Source: Desulfurococcus amylolyticus Z-533
GTDB taxonomy: Archaea; Thermoproteota; Thermoprotei_A; Sulfolobales; Desulfurococcaceae
Assembly: GCF_000513855.1 (NCBI RefSeq)
Contig: NZ_KI911318.1
Location: 634,484 to 698,483 of the forward strand
Length of the DNA stretch: 64,000 bases
Direction of reading: 5' to 3'
Part shown: piece after piece, positions 35,201 through 43,433 of the stretch
How positions within the stretch are numbered: position 1 is the stretch's first letter
Layout: each line of letters begins with the position of its first letter
The notes under the pieces: model-generated
Database searches by the model: none
What the model saw: only the letters and a program-made list of their open reading frames with translations
Told to the model about the DNA's origin: nothing
Position numbers and translations under genes: made by a program

Positions 35201-35840
35201 TGTTAGTCTCGGAGGGTGTGAAGTATTCTCCAGGTAGCTCTAGTGTTAGATCCATTGATGTAATAGTTGTATTACCGTTATTGACCAGTTTAACGTAGAG
35301 GCTCACCGGGTTTGAACCCGGATACCCGTAGGGTGTGAAGTATGTCTTCTCAACTGTTAAAACCAGCTGCGGGTAAGGTGAGACCGTAACCGGTATTGCC
35401 AGAGCATAGTACTCCAGTGCTGATGAACCCTCGATATAGTATGAGATATTCAGTGTGAAATAGTATTCCCCAGGTATAGTATTCCTCGATACATCAATGG
35501 TGTACGTAAAGCGGAGTACATCGCCCGGTGAGATCTTATGGATGTATGTGCCATTGGTGTATGCTCCACTAGTGCACTGAGACCCCCTGGTCGTGAAGCC
35601 ATCCGGTAGAACTAGACACGCGTAGGGTGAGATCGCGTTGTTTGAACCGGTATACCTGAGGTCTACTGTTAAAATAGTTGCAGAGCTACCGGGGTAAACG
35701 TCTCCACCGCTCCTCGACCTATAGGAATACCCTTCCAACACCCAATCGCTTGCCTGCTGGTAGACCAGTGGGGTCTGGATTAGATAGTTCGTAAAGAGTA
35801 GAAGTATTAGTATACGGGGTATAAGCGCTCTGGACACCAT
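32259..35840 (-). CDS. Giant extracellular protein with tandem CARDB/NEW3-like domains, ABC-pump partner
   Basis: A 1193-residue protein with a signal peptide (PRILILLLFTNYLIQT), a C-terminal transmembrane helix (YYLAVILVVALFLVAVFYLL) and a short cytoplasmic tail. Between them lie about seven Ig-like units of 130-170 residues, each opening with a related motif: DVYPGSSATI, GYPGSNPVSLYVKLVNNG, AYPGATGLGITVTLLNNGG, IYPGNPRAGLTIKVTNTG, VYPGERGAVFTVQL. This is the COG1361/CARDB pattern of archaeal S-layer-linked proteins. A Gln-rich insert (about 855-880) interrupts the sixth unit. It lies between the MacB-like ATPase and permease genes, so it may form the pump's extracellular conduit or receptor (inference). 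Confidence 0.85.
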   Translation of the reverse strand: MVSRALIPRILILLLFTNYLIQTPLVYQQASDWVLEGYSYRSRSGGDVYPGSSATILTVDLRYTGSNNAISPYACLVLPDGFTTRGSQCTSGAYTNGTYIHKISPGDVLRFTYTIDVSRNTIPGEYYFTLNISYYIEGSSALEYYALAIPVTVSPYPQLVLTVEKTYFTPYGYPGSNPVSLYVKLVNNGNTTITSMDLTLELPGEYFTPSETNTSYTGSVDPGESASVLFNNIQIKPYTQPGSYTVSIHVSAELSTSDGVTYRDDGELVFQITVGSTPPLDIRVLDYSLTAQYPLPGLNSTGIRFIIQSLEPNTVRILYLTTELNGAFTGNGSRTIIQEVSQALSYMDTLELRITGLNIAEDTGVVEAYIELNCMVNRDQSWYPASYSMRLVIPLETSPELNVRIVNATWSTSTAYPGATGLGITVTLLNNGGFSIRDGDVVLRLPMVFRPGELVARNIVVNQYSLTEIVFTGIDIALDTSPGTYEAYMTLRGFLVNNDGSTKYVELAFTIGVRVSDPGELLGWRPILELTDYFWGDGTPTYIYPGNPRAGLTIKVTNTGIYQVSSLELEITTPSDVTPLTRNTTCATTLPPGSTCQAVFYLDLSSATPGVKYFNVTARYRVNAFNTGIYFNESLSFSLLLPEYGAGEGVRVASSSWAGNNPVYPGERGAVFTVQLANLEPYPVYSLWVSIEPPLCMSLHEGVNNTTYIPGPVNSLQSVGISYTIDVKCSKPGQYMGYLNIDYYVQYVGGGFRRSIREPLLFTISSLENTVEVVKAGWVGGAPTEGGRGVSYMVVVRNNGFPSISNPVLTLYLPQGLSDALTGSREATVTPSSIIPSQQLQQILQEGVPDLSGILQMLQATQAQQPASVQRGDLMVFIARLNILNASAGLYEVPFTLSFTDHWGYVYSVNSTLAMQIQYQPPLLTVHPASPIVYFANGSGILDIDVVNEYDSPVYNVYIALIPASNNAIPQGAVKYVDMIPGNSSVKIRYELIYNPVSISIGGGVTASPSSAVFTVSLIYRDVYGYIGSINTTLSAIIRPFINLELVEDTSARYYDNAGKLSVNGIILNTGLAQARSVYVKVFYGDASGYMFIGDIDPSSQTPFRVDLYSSRYLDNCSLIIEFKDEYNTLYTLRYDIPVQLVHQQTTTMPQSSGIEGYYLAVILVVALFLVAVFYLLYRYISRHRITVGENAG

Positions 35841-35862
35841 AAATAATCCCCTCAGGAGTTAT

Positions 35863-36588
35863 TCACGTGGTTCTTAAAATACATTTCTCACTCCTCGGCT
35901 CCTCGACTGATTTAACCACTCCATCCCTTAACACTACTATCTTCTTTGTGCAGTTAGCTATCTCCGGGTCATGTGTGACAATAATTATTGTTAACCCGGC
36001 GTCGTTTAGCCTGAGGAAGGTATCCATTACAAGTCTAGCTGATGATCTATCGAGGTTGCCTGTTGGCTCATCCGCGAGGATTACCTCGGGCTCTCCAACT
36101 ATGGCCCTAGCAATTGCTACCCTCTGTTGCTGACCACCGCTTAACTGATTAGGCTTCTTGGGCAGCCATGATTCATCGCCGCCGGCCATTTTAAGTGCTT
36201 CAATAACCCTTCTAACCCTGATGTTTCTCGGTATACCCCTGGGTATTAATGGAAGCTCAATATTCTCTAGCACTGTGAGCCTATTGATCAGGTTGAACTG
36301 CTGGAAGACGAAGCCTATCTTCCTATTCCTTATATCAGCTATCTCATTACTGCTTAAGCCCGTTACATCCCGACCCTCGATTATTATCCTCCCGGATGTC
36401 GGTTTATCTAGTAGTCCAAGCATATTCAACAGTGTTGATTTCCCTGAACCGCTTGGACCCATAATCGCTGTTAAATCACCCTTGCAGACGCTGAAGGAAA
36501 CCCCTTTCAACGCCCGTGTCTCAACGTCTCCGACCCTATATATTTTCCAAATATTCTCAAGCCTTATTACCTCGCTCATAGGGCACAC
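35863..36588 (-). CDS. ABC transporter ATP-binding protein (LolD/MacB class)
   Basis: A 241-residue ATPase with Walker [16 protein letters not shown]-loop [14 protein letters not shown], signature [17 protein letters not shown], Walker [14 protein letters not shown] and H-loop [11 protein letters not shown]. The LSGGQQQR signature and EPTGNLD are typical of LolD/MacB-type ATPases that pair with FtsX-like permeases. First gene of the ATPase-giant protein-permease unit, divergent from the PadR regulator. Confidence 0.93.
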   Translation of the reverse strand: MCPMSEVIRLENIWKIYRVGDVETRALKGVSFSVCKGDLTAIMGPSGSGKSTLLNMLGLLDKPTSGRIIIEGRDVTGLSSNEIADIRNRKIGFVFQQFNLINRLTVLENIELPLIPRGIPRNIRVRRVIEALKMAGGDESWLPKKPNQLSGGQQQRVAIARAIVGEPEVILADEPTGNLDRSSARLVMDTFLRLNDAGLTIIIVTHDPEIANCTKKIVVLRDGVVKSVEEPRSEKCILRTT

Positions 36589-36667
36589 CTTTATCCATAA
36601 ATATTTCCGTCATGAAGTAATATTTATAAATATATATTAATTTAAATATTTTCTGAGGTAGCTGTAA
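36589..36667. promoter_or_regulatory. Divergent promoter region between the MacB-like unit and padR, with a 14-bp palindrome
   Basis: This 79-bp AT-rich gap holds TATA-like elements for both directions. The perfect palindrome ATATTTATAAATAT lies at 36620-36633, with AAATATTT-type repeats on both sides. The PadR-family protein encoded at one edge is the natural candidate to bind here and control both ABC systems; this is inference from position. Confidence 0.45.
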
Positions 36668-37123
36668 ATGAATAGAATAAGGCATAGAGGGAAATACGTT
36701 GAGCTATTAATACTGGATATGTCGCGTGGAGGCCGTATCCACGGGTATTACCTATTGAAGAAGATAAGGGAGGAGACAGGGCTACCAGTGAATCCAGGCC
36801 TAATATATCCATTACTAAAGGGCATGGTTGAAAAGGGCCTGATCAAGGCGGAAGAGAGTTTCGAGAAAGGGAGACGTAAGATAGTGTTCAGGATCACTGA
36901 GAAAGGTGAAAAATACCTAGAGGAAAACAAGCAGGAGCTCGAAATAGCTAGGAAATACTTTGAGAAGCTGAAACTAGCCAAGGAGGTAGGGCTCACTAAA
37001 CTGGTGGCCAGGCTAATAAGGATCTTCGAGAAAATAGATCAGCTAACCCCTGAGCAATTAGAGGTTATCAGAGGCATCACAAGGGAGCTGGAGGCTAAAT
37101 TAATAGATATTGCAGGTGAGTAA
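36668..37123 (+). CDS. PadR-family transcriptional regulator
   Basis: A 151-residue winged-helix protein of the PadR family: ELLILDMSRGGRIHGYYLLK, REETGLPVNPGLIYPLLKGM and KIVFRITEKGEKYLEENKQEL are the typical helix, wing and start of the C-terminal dimerisation helix. GAGGTAG lies upstream of the ATG. PadR regulators often repress neighbouring ABC drug-efflux genes (for example LadR, LmrR-like), and here the gene leads directly into a DrrAB-like pair. Confidence 0.88.
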   Translation: MNRIRHRGKYVELLILDMSRGGRIHGYYLLKKIREETGLPVNPGLIYPLLKGMVEKGLIKAEESFEKGRRKIVFRITEKGEKYLEENKQELEIARKYFEKLKLAKEVGLTKLVARLIRIFEKIDQLTPEQLEVIRGITRELEAKLIDIAGE

Positions 37124-37126
37124 GTG

Positions 37127-38104
37127 ATGCAGGATATAGTTATCGTTGAAAACCTTGTTAAGAGGTTCAGGGATGTCATAGCAGTGAACAATATATCATT
37201 TAAAATAGAGAAAGGTGAAATATTCGCCCTACTAGGGCCAAACGGTGCCGGTAAAACGACGACTATACATATAATATCAACGATACTAAGGCCGACTAGC
37301 GGGAGGGTCCTCGTAGCAGGCCATGACGTGCTCAGGGAGCCTGGCGAGGTTAGGAAGAAGATTGGCATAGTTTTCCAAGAACCCAGCCTCGATAACCAGT
37401 TGACAGCATATGATAACATGTATATACATGGGAGGCTTTACGGGCTCGGTGGAGAAGAGTTAAGGGAAAAAATAATGAGGCTACTCAAATTTGTCAACCT
37501 CGAGGAGTACGCGTGGAAGAAGGTCGTATACTTCAGCGGTGGGATGAAGAGAAGGCTTGAGATAGCTAGGAGCCTTCTTCACGAGCCAGAGATACTAATA
37601 TTAGATGAACCCACGATAGGATTAGATCCTCAGTCAAGGGCTAAGATATGGGATTATATAAGGGAGCTGAGGAAGCTCCATAATATGACGATCCTGTTGA
37701 CGACACACTACATGGATGAAGCCGAGGAACTTGCTCACAGGGTGGCAATAATGGATCACGGTAAGATAATAGCCCTTGACACGCCCGATGGATTAAAGAA
37801 TATGCTTGGCAAAGACGTCGTGTATCTTAATGTAAATGGAGGTAGGGACTTCTGTAGCGCTATAAGTTTTGTTAAGGAGTGTAGAAAACTCGGTGAAAAC
37901 AGATATGAGCTACTGGTGGATAACGCTTCAAAACTTATACCAGAGATCATAGCTACCGCGTCATCCATGGGGCTGGAGATAACGGAGGTATCCTATAAGA
38001 GGCCCTCTCTCAACGAAGTATTCCTACATCTCACAGGAAGAGAGTTAAGGGATAGCCTTGAAGCATCGGCTCCCATGGCTTTCAGGGGTAGGAGGTGGCG
38101 TTAA
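37127..38104 (+). CDS. ABC transporter ATP-binding protein (DrrA-like, drug/antibiotic exporter class)
   Basis: An approximately 325-residue ATPase with Walker A LLGPNGAGKTTTIHII, Q-loop IVFQEPSLDNQLTA, signature YFSGGMKRRLEIARSLLHEP, Walker B ILILDEPTIGLDPQSR and H-loop ILLTTHYMDEAEEL. SSLDxQLTA and the C-terminal KRPSLNEVFLHLTG motif are hallmarks of DrrA-type ATPases. AGGTGAG at 37114-37120 favours the ATG at 37127 over the GTG at 37124. The gene starts 3 bp after padR and its stop abuts the permease start. Confidence 0.93.
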   Translation: MQDIVIVENLVKRFRDVIAVNNISFKIEKGEIFALLGPNGAGKTTTIHIISTILRPTSGRVLVAGHDVLREPGEVRKKIGIVFQEPSLDNQLTAYDNMYIHGRLYGLGGEELREKIMRLLKFVNLEEYAWKKVVYFSGGMKRRLEIARSLLHEPEILILDEPTIGLDPQSRAKIWDYIRELRKLHNMTILLTTHYMDEAEELAHRVAIMDHGKIIALDTPDGLKNMLGKDVVYLNVNGGRDFCSAISFVKECRKLGENRYELLVDNASKLIPEIIATASSMGLEITEVSYKRPSLNEVFLHLTGRELRDSLEASAPMAFRGRRWR

Positions 38105-38971
38105 ATGAACGGCTTCAACGCGTTTGCCTCATTATTCTATAGGCAGGTTAAAAGGTGGGCTAGCTCCCGCTCTAGACTCATCTCAACGATAATACAGCCA
38201 CTGCTCTGGCTGGTGTTCCTCGGCCTGGGCTTCGGCGGAGTATTCAATCCAGATAACATTAATACCTCGGCCTTAGGGATCAACGCTACCGTAATGCCGG
38301 TGCCAGTAAATGTTACTGGCATCGTGTCAAGATACTTTAACATGGTTTTCGGCGGTATAGACTACGTAACGTTCATGGTTAGCGGCATGGTTGCGATGAC
38401 AGCATTCATGGGTAGCTTTATAGCCGGTATAAGCGTGATATGGGATAAGCAATTCGGCTTCCTCAAGGAGACCCTGGTGACACCAGCTCCTAGAAGCGTT
38501 GTAATAGCTGGAAGGATATTTGGCGATGCATTCGTCAACACTCTGCAGTCAGCCATCATAATAACGCTGGCACTGCTCTTCACAAATAACATAAGGATAA
38601 CTGGGATACCCATATCACTACTATACGTCTTCATAATGGCGGTGGGGTTCACTGGTCTAGGGACAGCTATATCGCTTAAATTCAGTAGTATGGAGGGATT
38701 CCAGATGATTATCAACATAATTACAATGCCCTTGATGTTTATGAGTGGAGTCTTCTACCCGGTTAAATCCATGCCTACATGGATGCAGTATGTTGCAATG
38801 TTTAATCCATTAACATATGCCGTACATGCTTCAAGGTACTGGCTCACCGGTGCTGATGTAGGCTTCGACTACATGAACCCACTGGTCGACATAGTAGTTT
38901 TATCGATTATATCGGTTGTCCTCCTAGTAGTCGCTATGAGGATGTTTGAGAGGGCTACAATCGAGGATTAA
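38105..38971 (+). CDS. ABC-2 type permease (DrrB-like)
   Basis: A 288-residue, six-helix ABC-2 permease. It begins with a cytoplasmic RQVKRWASSRSRLISTIIQP segment and the helix LLWLVFLGLGFGGVF, and contains DKQFGFLKETLVTPAPR, the conserved coupling motif of DrrB-type exporters. MFMSGVFYPVKSMPTWMQY and FNPLTYAVHASRYWLTG follow. It begins directly after the ATPase stop. The padR-drrA-drrB arrangement suggests inducible export of a toxic or signalling lipid-like compound. Confidence 0.91.
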   Translation: MNGFNAFASLFYRQVKRWASSRSRLISTIIQPLLWLVFLGLGFGGVFNPDNINTSALGINATVMPVPVNVTGIVSRYFNMVFGGIDYVTFMVSGMVAMTAFMGSFIAGISVIWDKQFGFLKETLVTPAPRSVVIAGRIFGDAFVNTLQSAIIITLALLFTNNIRITGIPISLLYVFIMAVGFTGLGTAISLKFSSMEGFQMIINIITMPLMFMSGVFYPVKSMPTWMQYVAMFNPLTYAVHASRYWLTGADVGFDYMNPLVDIVVLSIISVVLLVVAMRMFERATIED

Positions 38972-39070
38972 TTTCATTGATTATTTAAAAACCAACAACC
39001 TCTTTTTTATCCCTTCTATCGAAAATATTTAAATAATAATTAACAATGAATACAAATGGTGGTGCTAACA

Positions 39071-41023
39071 ATGAACATGCGGAGATACAGGGCGTTATTC
39101 ATTGATGCATCAACTAGGAAGCACTGGGTTGAGGAGTATGAGTTAAATGAAGTGTACTCGCCGATATCGCTAGGACTCAAGCTTCATATGGAGAGGTATA
39201 GATCATGGAGCAAGCCCATCTATCACTCCGATAACGCATTAATTCTCGGGGCTGGTTTGTTCACTGGATCAAAGATGTATGGCGTGCATAGATTTGTAGC
39301 AGTGTTTAGAAGCCCATTAACCAAAGGGTTACATGTATCCGAGATGGGTGGTGCTGCATTCCAGTTCAAGATTAATGCTGACGCGGTAGTTATAGTGGGT
39401 AGATCAGAGACACCCCTCATAGTTAAGATCTATGATCAGGGCAACGGCGAGCCGGTTGTAGAGTTTCACGAGATACAGGAGGAGACGCTTGAACATGTCT
39501 GGAAGGGATACGGTGGCTTCAAAGGCATATACGCGCTACAGCAGTACCTTAGCGATCACTTCAAGGGTTTCTACGAGGAGTTTAACGGGAGATCTATACT
39601 GGTTGGCCCGGCCTCCAAGTATACTAATATAGGTGCTCTTGCCTCGGTAACGCTAAACAAGGGTAGGATGGATCATGGGAGCGAGGACTTCGCGGCTAGA
39701 GCTGGTGGTGGGAGTATACTGTACAGGGCACATGGGGTTGCAGCAATAATCTATGGAGGTAGGTATGATAGAAGCACCAAGGTACCCAAGGAGCTCAGTG
39801 ATACAAGGGAGCTCGACAAGTTATTCATGGAGTTAACCAAGCAACCATATACTCAGGCAGTGATTAATGCCGGTGTGAAATACAGGTATGACCCGAAGCT
39901 AAACACTGGTGGCACACTCGGCGGAAACTATCCGCATCTCAAGGCAACGACACCTATGTTTAACTGGAAGATGATATATCTGCCTAAGGATCTAAGAGAA
40001 AAGTTACACGAATTAATCATGAAGTATATGTGGGAGCCATTCAATAGGGAGGCCATTGAAACCAGGAGCTGGAAGACATGCGGCGAACCATGTCCACTGG
40101 CATGCAAGAAGGTGAGGCTGGGTAAGTACAAGAGCGACTACGAGCCATATAATGGATTAGGCCCCATTATAGGGGTACTAGACATACATGAAGCCGAGAA
40201 AGTGGTTGAATTAGCTGATGCATACGGCTTCGACGTAATAGAGCTGGGCCAGATCATAGGATTTCTGTTTGAAGCCATGGATAAGGGATTACTTAGACCA
40301 GAGGAGATAGGGCTACCCGGTAAGCCATTCTTTGACCCGGCATCATACAGTATAGAGCATGCAAGAGTTAACGCTGAGCTAGCTGTGAAGATAATTGAAC
40401 AACTTGCCTTCGGGAGCAATCCATTACTCCGCCTCATAGGTGAGAGGGGATTGAGGTCGGCTGCCAAGATACTGGATATATTATATAGGGAGAGGACAAT
40501 AGAGAGGAAGACAAGGTTCAGTGATATACCTATATACGCTGCATTCGGCGAAGAAGGCCATATAACACCTAACTACTACTGGACACCCGGCCTAGTAGCC
40601 CCACTAGTGGTTCTAGGCAAGTACTGGACGGTTTATAGTGGCGTATTCATGGAGCCCGAGGAGTTCGCGTCAAAATCCATTGAGAGAGCCATATACGAAG
40701 CATTAATAGCTGATATGGGGCTCTGCAGGTTCCATAGAGGTTGGGCTGAGAAAGCCATACCAGTGATACTCGAGAAATACTATGGTATTGAAAAGCCGCT
40801 TGAAAAGACACGTGAGCTATATAAGAAGATAGCGGAATACCAGAAGCTAGCTGGGGCTCTACCAGTCTTCTGGGATTCAGGAAAGATAATAGACTTCATG
40901 GCTCTTGCGGCTGAAGAATATGGTAATGTAGAGTGGGGTGGAAAGTTCAAGGTAAATAAGGAGGCAGCTGCAAGAGAGTGGTGGGAGCGCTTCTACAGGA
41001 AGCTTGAGGAGTTAACCAGCTGA
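39071..41023 (+). CDS. Tungsten-dependent aldehyde:ferredoxin oxidoreductase family enzyme, GAPOR-like
   Basis: About 650 residues. This length is closer to glyceraldehyde-3-phosphate:ferredoxin oxidoreductase (GAPOR) than to AOR or FOR (about 605-620). The N-terminal tungstopterin domain has FRSPLTKGLHVSEMGGAAFQ and GRMDHGSEDFAARAGGGSIL. The [4Fe-4S] ligands are CGEPCPLACKK (CxxxCxxxC) with a distal Cys in MGLCRFHRG. GAPOR oxidises glyceraldehyde-3-phosphate in the modified archaeal glycolysis. GGTGGTG at 39057-39063 is correctly spaced for the ATG at 39071 rather than the ATG at 39056. A TATA-like TTTAAATAAT lies about 40 bp upstream. The 3' end overlaps a hairpin repeat. Confidence 0.8.
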   Translation: MNMRRYRALFIDASTRKHWVEEYELNEVYSPISLGLKLHMERYRSWSKPIYHSDNALILGAGLFTGSKMYGVHRFVAVFRSPLTKGLHVSEMGGAAFQFKINADAVVIVGRSETPLIVKIYDQGNGEPVVEFHEIQEETLEHVWKGYGGFKGIYALQQYLSDHFKGFYEEFNGRSILVGPASKYTNIGALASVTLNKGRMDHGSEDFAARAGGGSILYRAHGVAAIIYGGRYDRSTKVPKELSDTRELDKLFMELTKQPYTQAVINAGVKYRYDPKLNTGGTLGGNYPHLKATTPMFNWKMIYLPKDLREKLHELIMKYMWEPFNREAIETRSWKTCGEPCPLACKKVRLGKYKSDYEPYNGLGPIIGVLDIHEAEKVVELADAYGFDVIELGQIIGFLFEAMDKGLLRPEEIGLPGKPFFDPASYSIEHARVNAELAVKIIEQLAFGSNPLLRLIGERGLRSAAKILDILYRERTIERKTRFSDIPIYAAFGEEGHITPNYYWTPGLVAPLVVLGKYWTVYSGVFMEPEEFASKSIERAIYEALIADMGLCRFHRGWAEKAIPVILEKYYGIEKPLEKTRELYKKIAEYQKLAGALPVFWDSGKIIDFMALAAEEYGNVEWGGKFKVNKEAAAREWWERFYRKLEELTS

Positions 41024-41065
41024 CATCCTCCCCGCCTTAAGGGACAAGGCTTTCAGTTGTAAAAC
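41020..41065 (-). repeat. Dispersed IS-end-like hairpin repeat (copy 3, inverted)
   Basis: Reading the minus strand, TTTACAACTGAAAGCC, a decayed stem, and GGCGGGGAGGATGTCAG match the 57183 copy almost base for base at both ends. The TGA stop of the GAPOR-like gene is inside the repeat, so the gene's last codons abut the element. Confidence 0.7.
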
Positions 41066-41139
41066 CATCACTTTTACAGCCTTGATTCTCCTTTTTATTG
41101 GCTTAGACTATTCTTAGTTTACTTGAAAAGGGGTCTGTA

Positions 41140-43416
41140 ATGCCCAGCGCGTCAACTAGTATACAGGAGTGCATACTACGGGGATTAGTGAGAGCTGTAA
41201 AGGATTCAACCGGGATCGAGGAGGAAGTAGTTGAAAAATATATTATTGAAGGCAAGATAAGGATAGCCCCGACACCTGATCCAAGGATGGGTGATTATGG
41301 AGTAGCCTTACACATAGTGTTCAAAAACTATCCAAGAGATAAATGGGAGGAGATCGGGTCCCTGATAGCGAGGAAGCTTCTCGAGTACTCAGCTGAGGAA
41401 TGCAGGCTTAGAAACACCGTGTATGTTAACGGCTATATCAACGTGGAAGTAGACTACTCCACTATATTCAAGTCGTTCATGGAGTCGCTGCTCTCGGGCA
41501 GATTGCTCTCCGAGCTAAGGAGCATCGGCTTCGGTAAAAACACTGTTGTAGAGCATACAAGCGCTAACCCGGTTCACCCCCTGCATATTGGCAGCGGTAG
41601 AAACAGTGTAATAGGCGACACCTATGCTAGGCTTCTTAAATACCTCGGCTTCAACGTGGTGAGGCTCTTCTACGTTAATGACCTCGGGCGCCAGGTAGCA
41701 GTATTAGCTTACGGGGTCAGCAAGCTGAGGTCTCAGGGCATTGTGCCGAGGCCCGGCTTGAAAATAGATCACTGGTATGGCATAGTATATGCTTTAACAA
41801 ACATATTCATAGAGGAAGACAGAATAGCACATGAACTAGGCATGCTCTCACTAGAGTTGAACAAGCTACTTGAGGAACTAGAGAACACGCTACAAGGGTT
41901 AGCCGGGGAAGCGGATTCACCAGCTCTGAAAAAGTTGCATTCAAAGATACATATCCTCGCAAGTAAGACGCGTCTAAAGCACGATACTGTTAAAATACTG
42001 GGAGAGCTAATCAAGGAGCTGAGACATCAGAGTGAAAGCTGGGAGAAGCTTCCAGACATCCTTAACGAATATAGTAGAAGGGTAGGTGAGCTGGCTACTA
42101 GGTACAGGGAGCTCTACAAGGAGTATGTGGAGTATGTAAAGGCTAAGAGCACCCTATGCAGGGACTACCATGAAATATGCAGGGGGCTACAGCAAGGGTT
42201 CAGGGGTTACGAGGATGCTGAGCGAGAGATATCAGAGATCATGAAGAGGGCTGAAGGAGGTGATCCCGAGGTAAGGCGTCTCCTCAGAGATATATCAGGG
42301 AATGTGTTAAGGGGCTTTATTGAGACCCTAGAAAAGATCAATATTGGATTCGACGGCTTCGATTATGAGTCAAGCGATGAAGTACTCGAGTTATCGAAGG
42401 GCATTGTTGACGAAGTAGTTAAGACAGCGTATACTAGGATAGTTGATGGAGCCGTAGAAGTTGATCTCAACAAGGCTGGTGAGGAAAACAAGTATGTTAG
42501 AAGCCTCTTCCATCCTGATCAACCCGGTAGATTCATTATTAGGAGGCGGGATGGGACCACTCTTTATGTTACAAGGGATATAGCCTATACATTAATCAAG
42601 TTTAAGAGGTATAATGCTGAGAGAGTATACAATGTCATAGCCGTGGAACAAGCTAGGGCACAGAAACAGCTAAAGGCGATACTCTACCTACTCGGCTATA
42701 AGAGGGAAGCCGATAACCTGGTGCACTTCTCATATGAAATGGTCCACTTGAAAAATATGAGGATGAGCGGTAGGAGGGGCATATACTATACAATGGATGA
42801 GTTATTAATGGATATGGAGGATTCAATAGTGGCGAGGGGTATTGAGGGATCGAGTAGCTTTAAGCAGGAGGCTGAAGGCAAGTACATTGATTTAATGGAG
42901 ACAGCTAGAATGCTAGCGGTAAACAATGTGCGTGCACTACTTCTATCAGTTGAACCAGGTAAGGTCTTATCTTTCGATCCAAGCAAAATAGATAGTTTTG
43001 AACACGGTATAACGGTTACCTATGGATTAGTAAGGGCTCAGAGCATACTTAGGAAGCTATGGGGGCTTGAGCCACTAGTGGAAATCAATGCAGTGAGATC
43101 CAGGAGTATTGAGATCTATACATCACTTAACACTGAAAGCATGGAGTTTAATACTGAAGAAAAGCAGATACTTGAGATGCTTGTAGGCTATCCCCGTGTG
43201 TTAAGAGAGGCTTACGAGTACATGAGGCCAGATAAACTCCTAGAGTATGCTGTAGAGTTATCGCTGTTCTTCAATAGAATGTATGAGAAGCACAGGGTTA
43301 TAGGCGAGCCAGATGCCGTTAAGAAAGCCGTCAGGGTGCTGTTAACGGTAGCGGTGTTCCTGGTGCTGGCTGATCTCGCTGAGATAATGGGGTTCCATAA
43401 GTTGAAGAAACTATAA
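41140..43416 (+). CDS. argS: Arginyl-tRNA synthetase
   Basis: A class I synthetase charging tRNA-Arg. The 758-residue protein has the N-terminal Add-1-like domain, the HIGH motif in NPVHPLHIGSGRNSVIGDTY, LFYVNDLGRQVAVLAYG, FIIRRRDGTTLYVTRDIAYT, a KMSK-equivalent region (VHLKNMRMSGRRG) and a C-terminal helical anticodon-binding domain (PRVLREAYEYMRPDKLLEYA). It is longer than bacterial enzymes (about 550-580) because of a charged helical insert at about residues 215-400 (NKLLEELENTLQGL and onward). GGGGT lies upstream of the ATG. Confidence 0.94.
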   Translation: MPSASTSIQECILRGLVRAVKDSTGIEEEVVEKYIIEGKIRIAPTPDPRMGDYGVALHIVFKNYPRDKWEEIGSLIARKLLEYSAEECRLRNTVYVNGYINVEVDYSTIFKSFMESLLSGRLLSELRSIGFGKNTVVEHTSANPVHPLHIGSGRNSVIGDTYARLLKYLGFNVVRLFYVNDLGRQVAVLAYGVSKLRSQGIVPRPGLKIDHWYGIVYALTNIFIEEDRIAHELGMLSLELNKLLEELENTLQGLAGEADSPALKKLHSKIHILASKTRLKHDTVKILGELIKELRHQSESWEKLPDILNEYSRRVGELATRYRELYKEYVEYVKAKSTLCRDYHEICRGLQQGFRGYEDAEREISEIMKRAEGGDPEVRRLLRDISGNVLRGFIETLEKINIGFDGFDYESSDEVLELSKGIVDEVVKTAYTRIVDGAVEVDLNKAGEENKYVRSLFHPDQPGRFIIRRRDGTTLYVTRDIAYTLIKFKRYNAERVYNVIAVEQARAQKQLKAILYLLGYKREADNLVHFSYEMVHLKNMRMSGRRGIYYTMDELLMDMEDSIVARGIEGSSSFKQEAEGKYIDLMETARMLAVNNVRALLLSVEPGKVLSFDPSKIDSFEHGITVTYGLVRAQSILRKLWGLEPLVEINAVRSRSIEIYTSLNTESMEFNTEEKQILEMLVGYPRVLREAYEYMRPDKLLEYAVELSLFFNRMYEKHRVIGEPDAVKKAVRVLLTVAVFLVLADLAEIMGFHKLKKL

Positions 43417-43433
43417 CCCTGGAGCTGAAAGCT

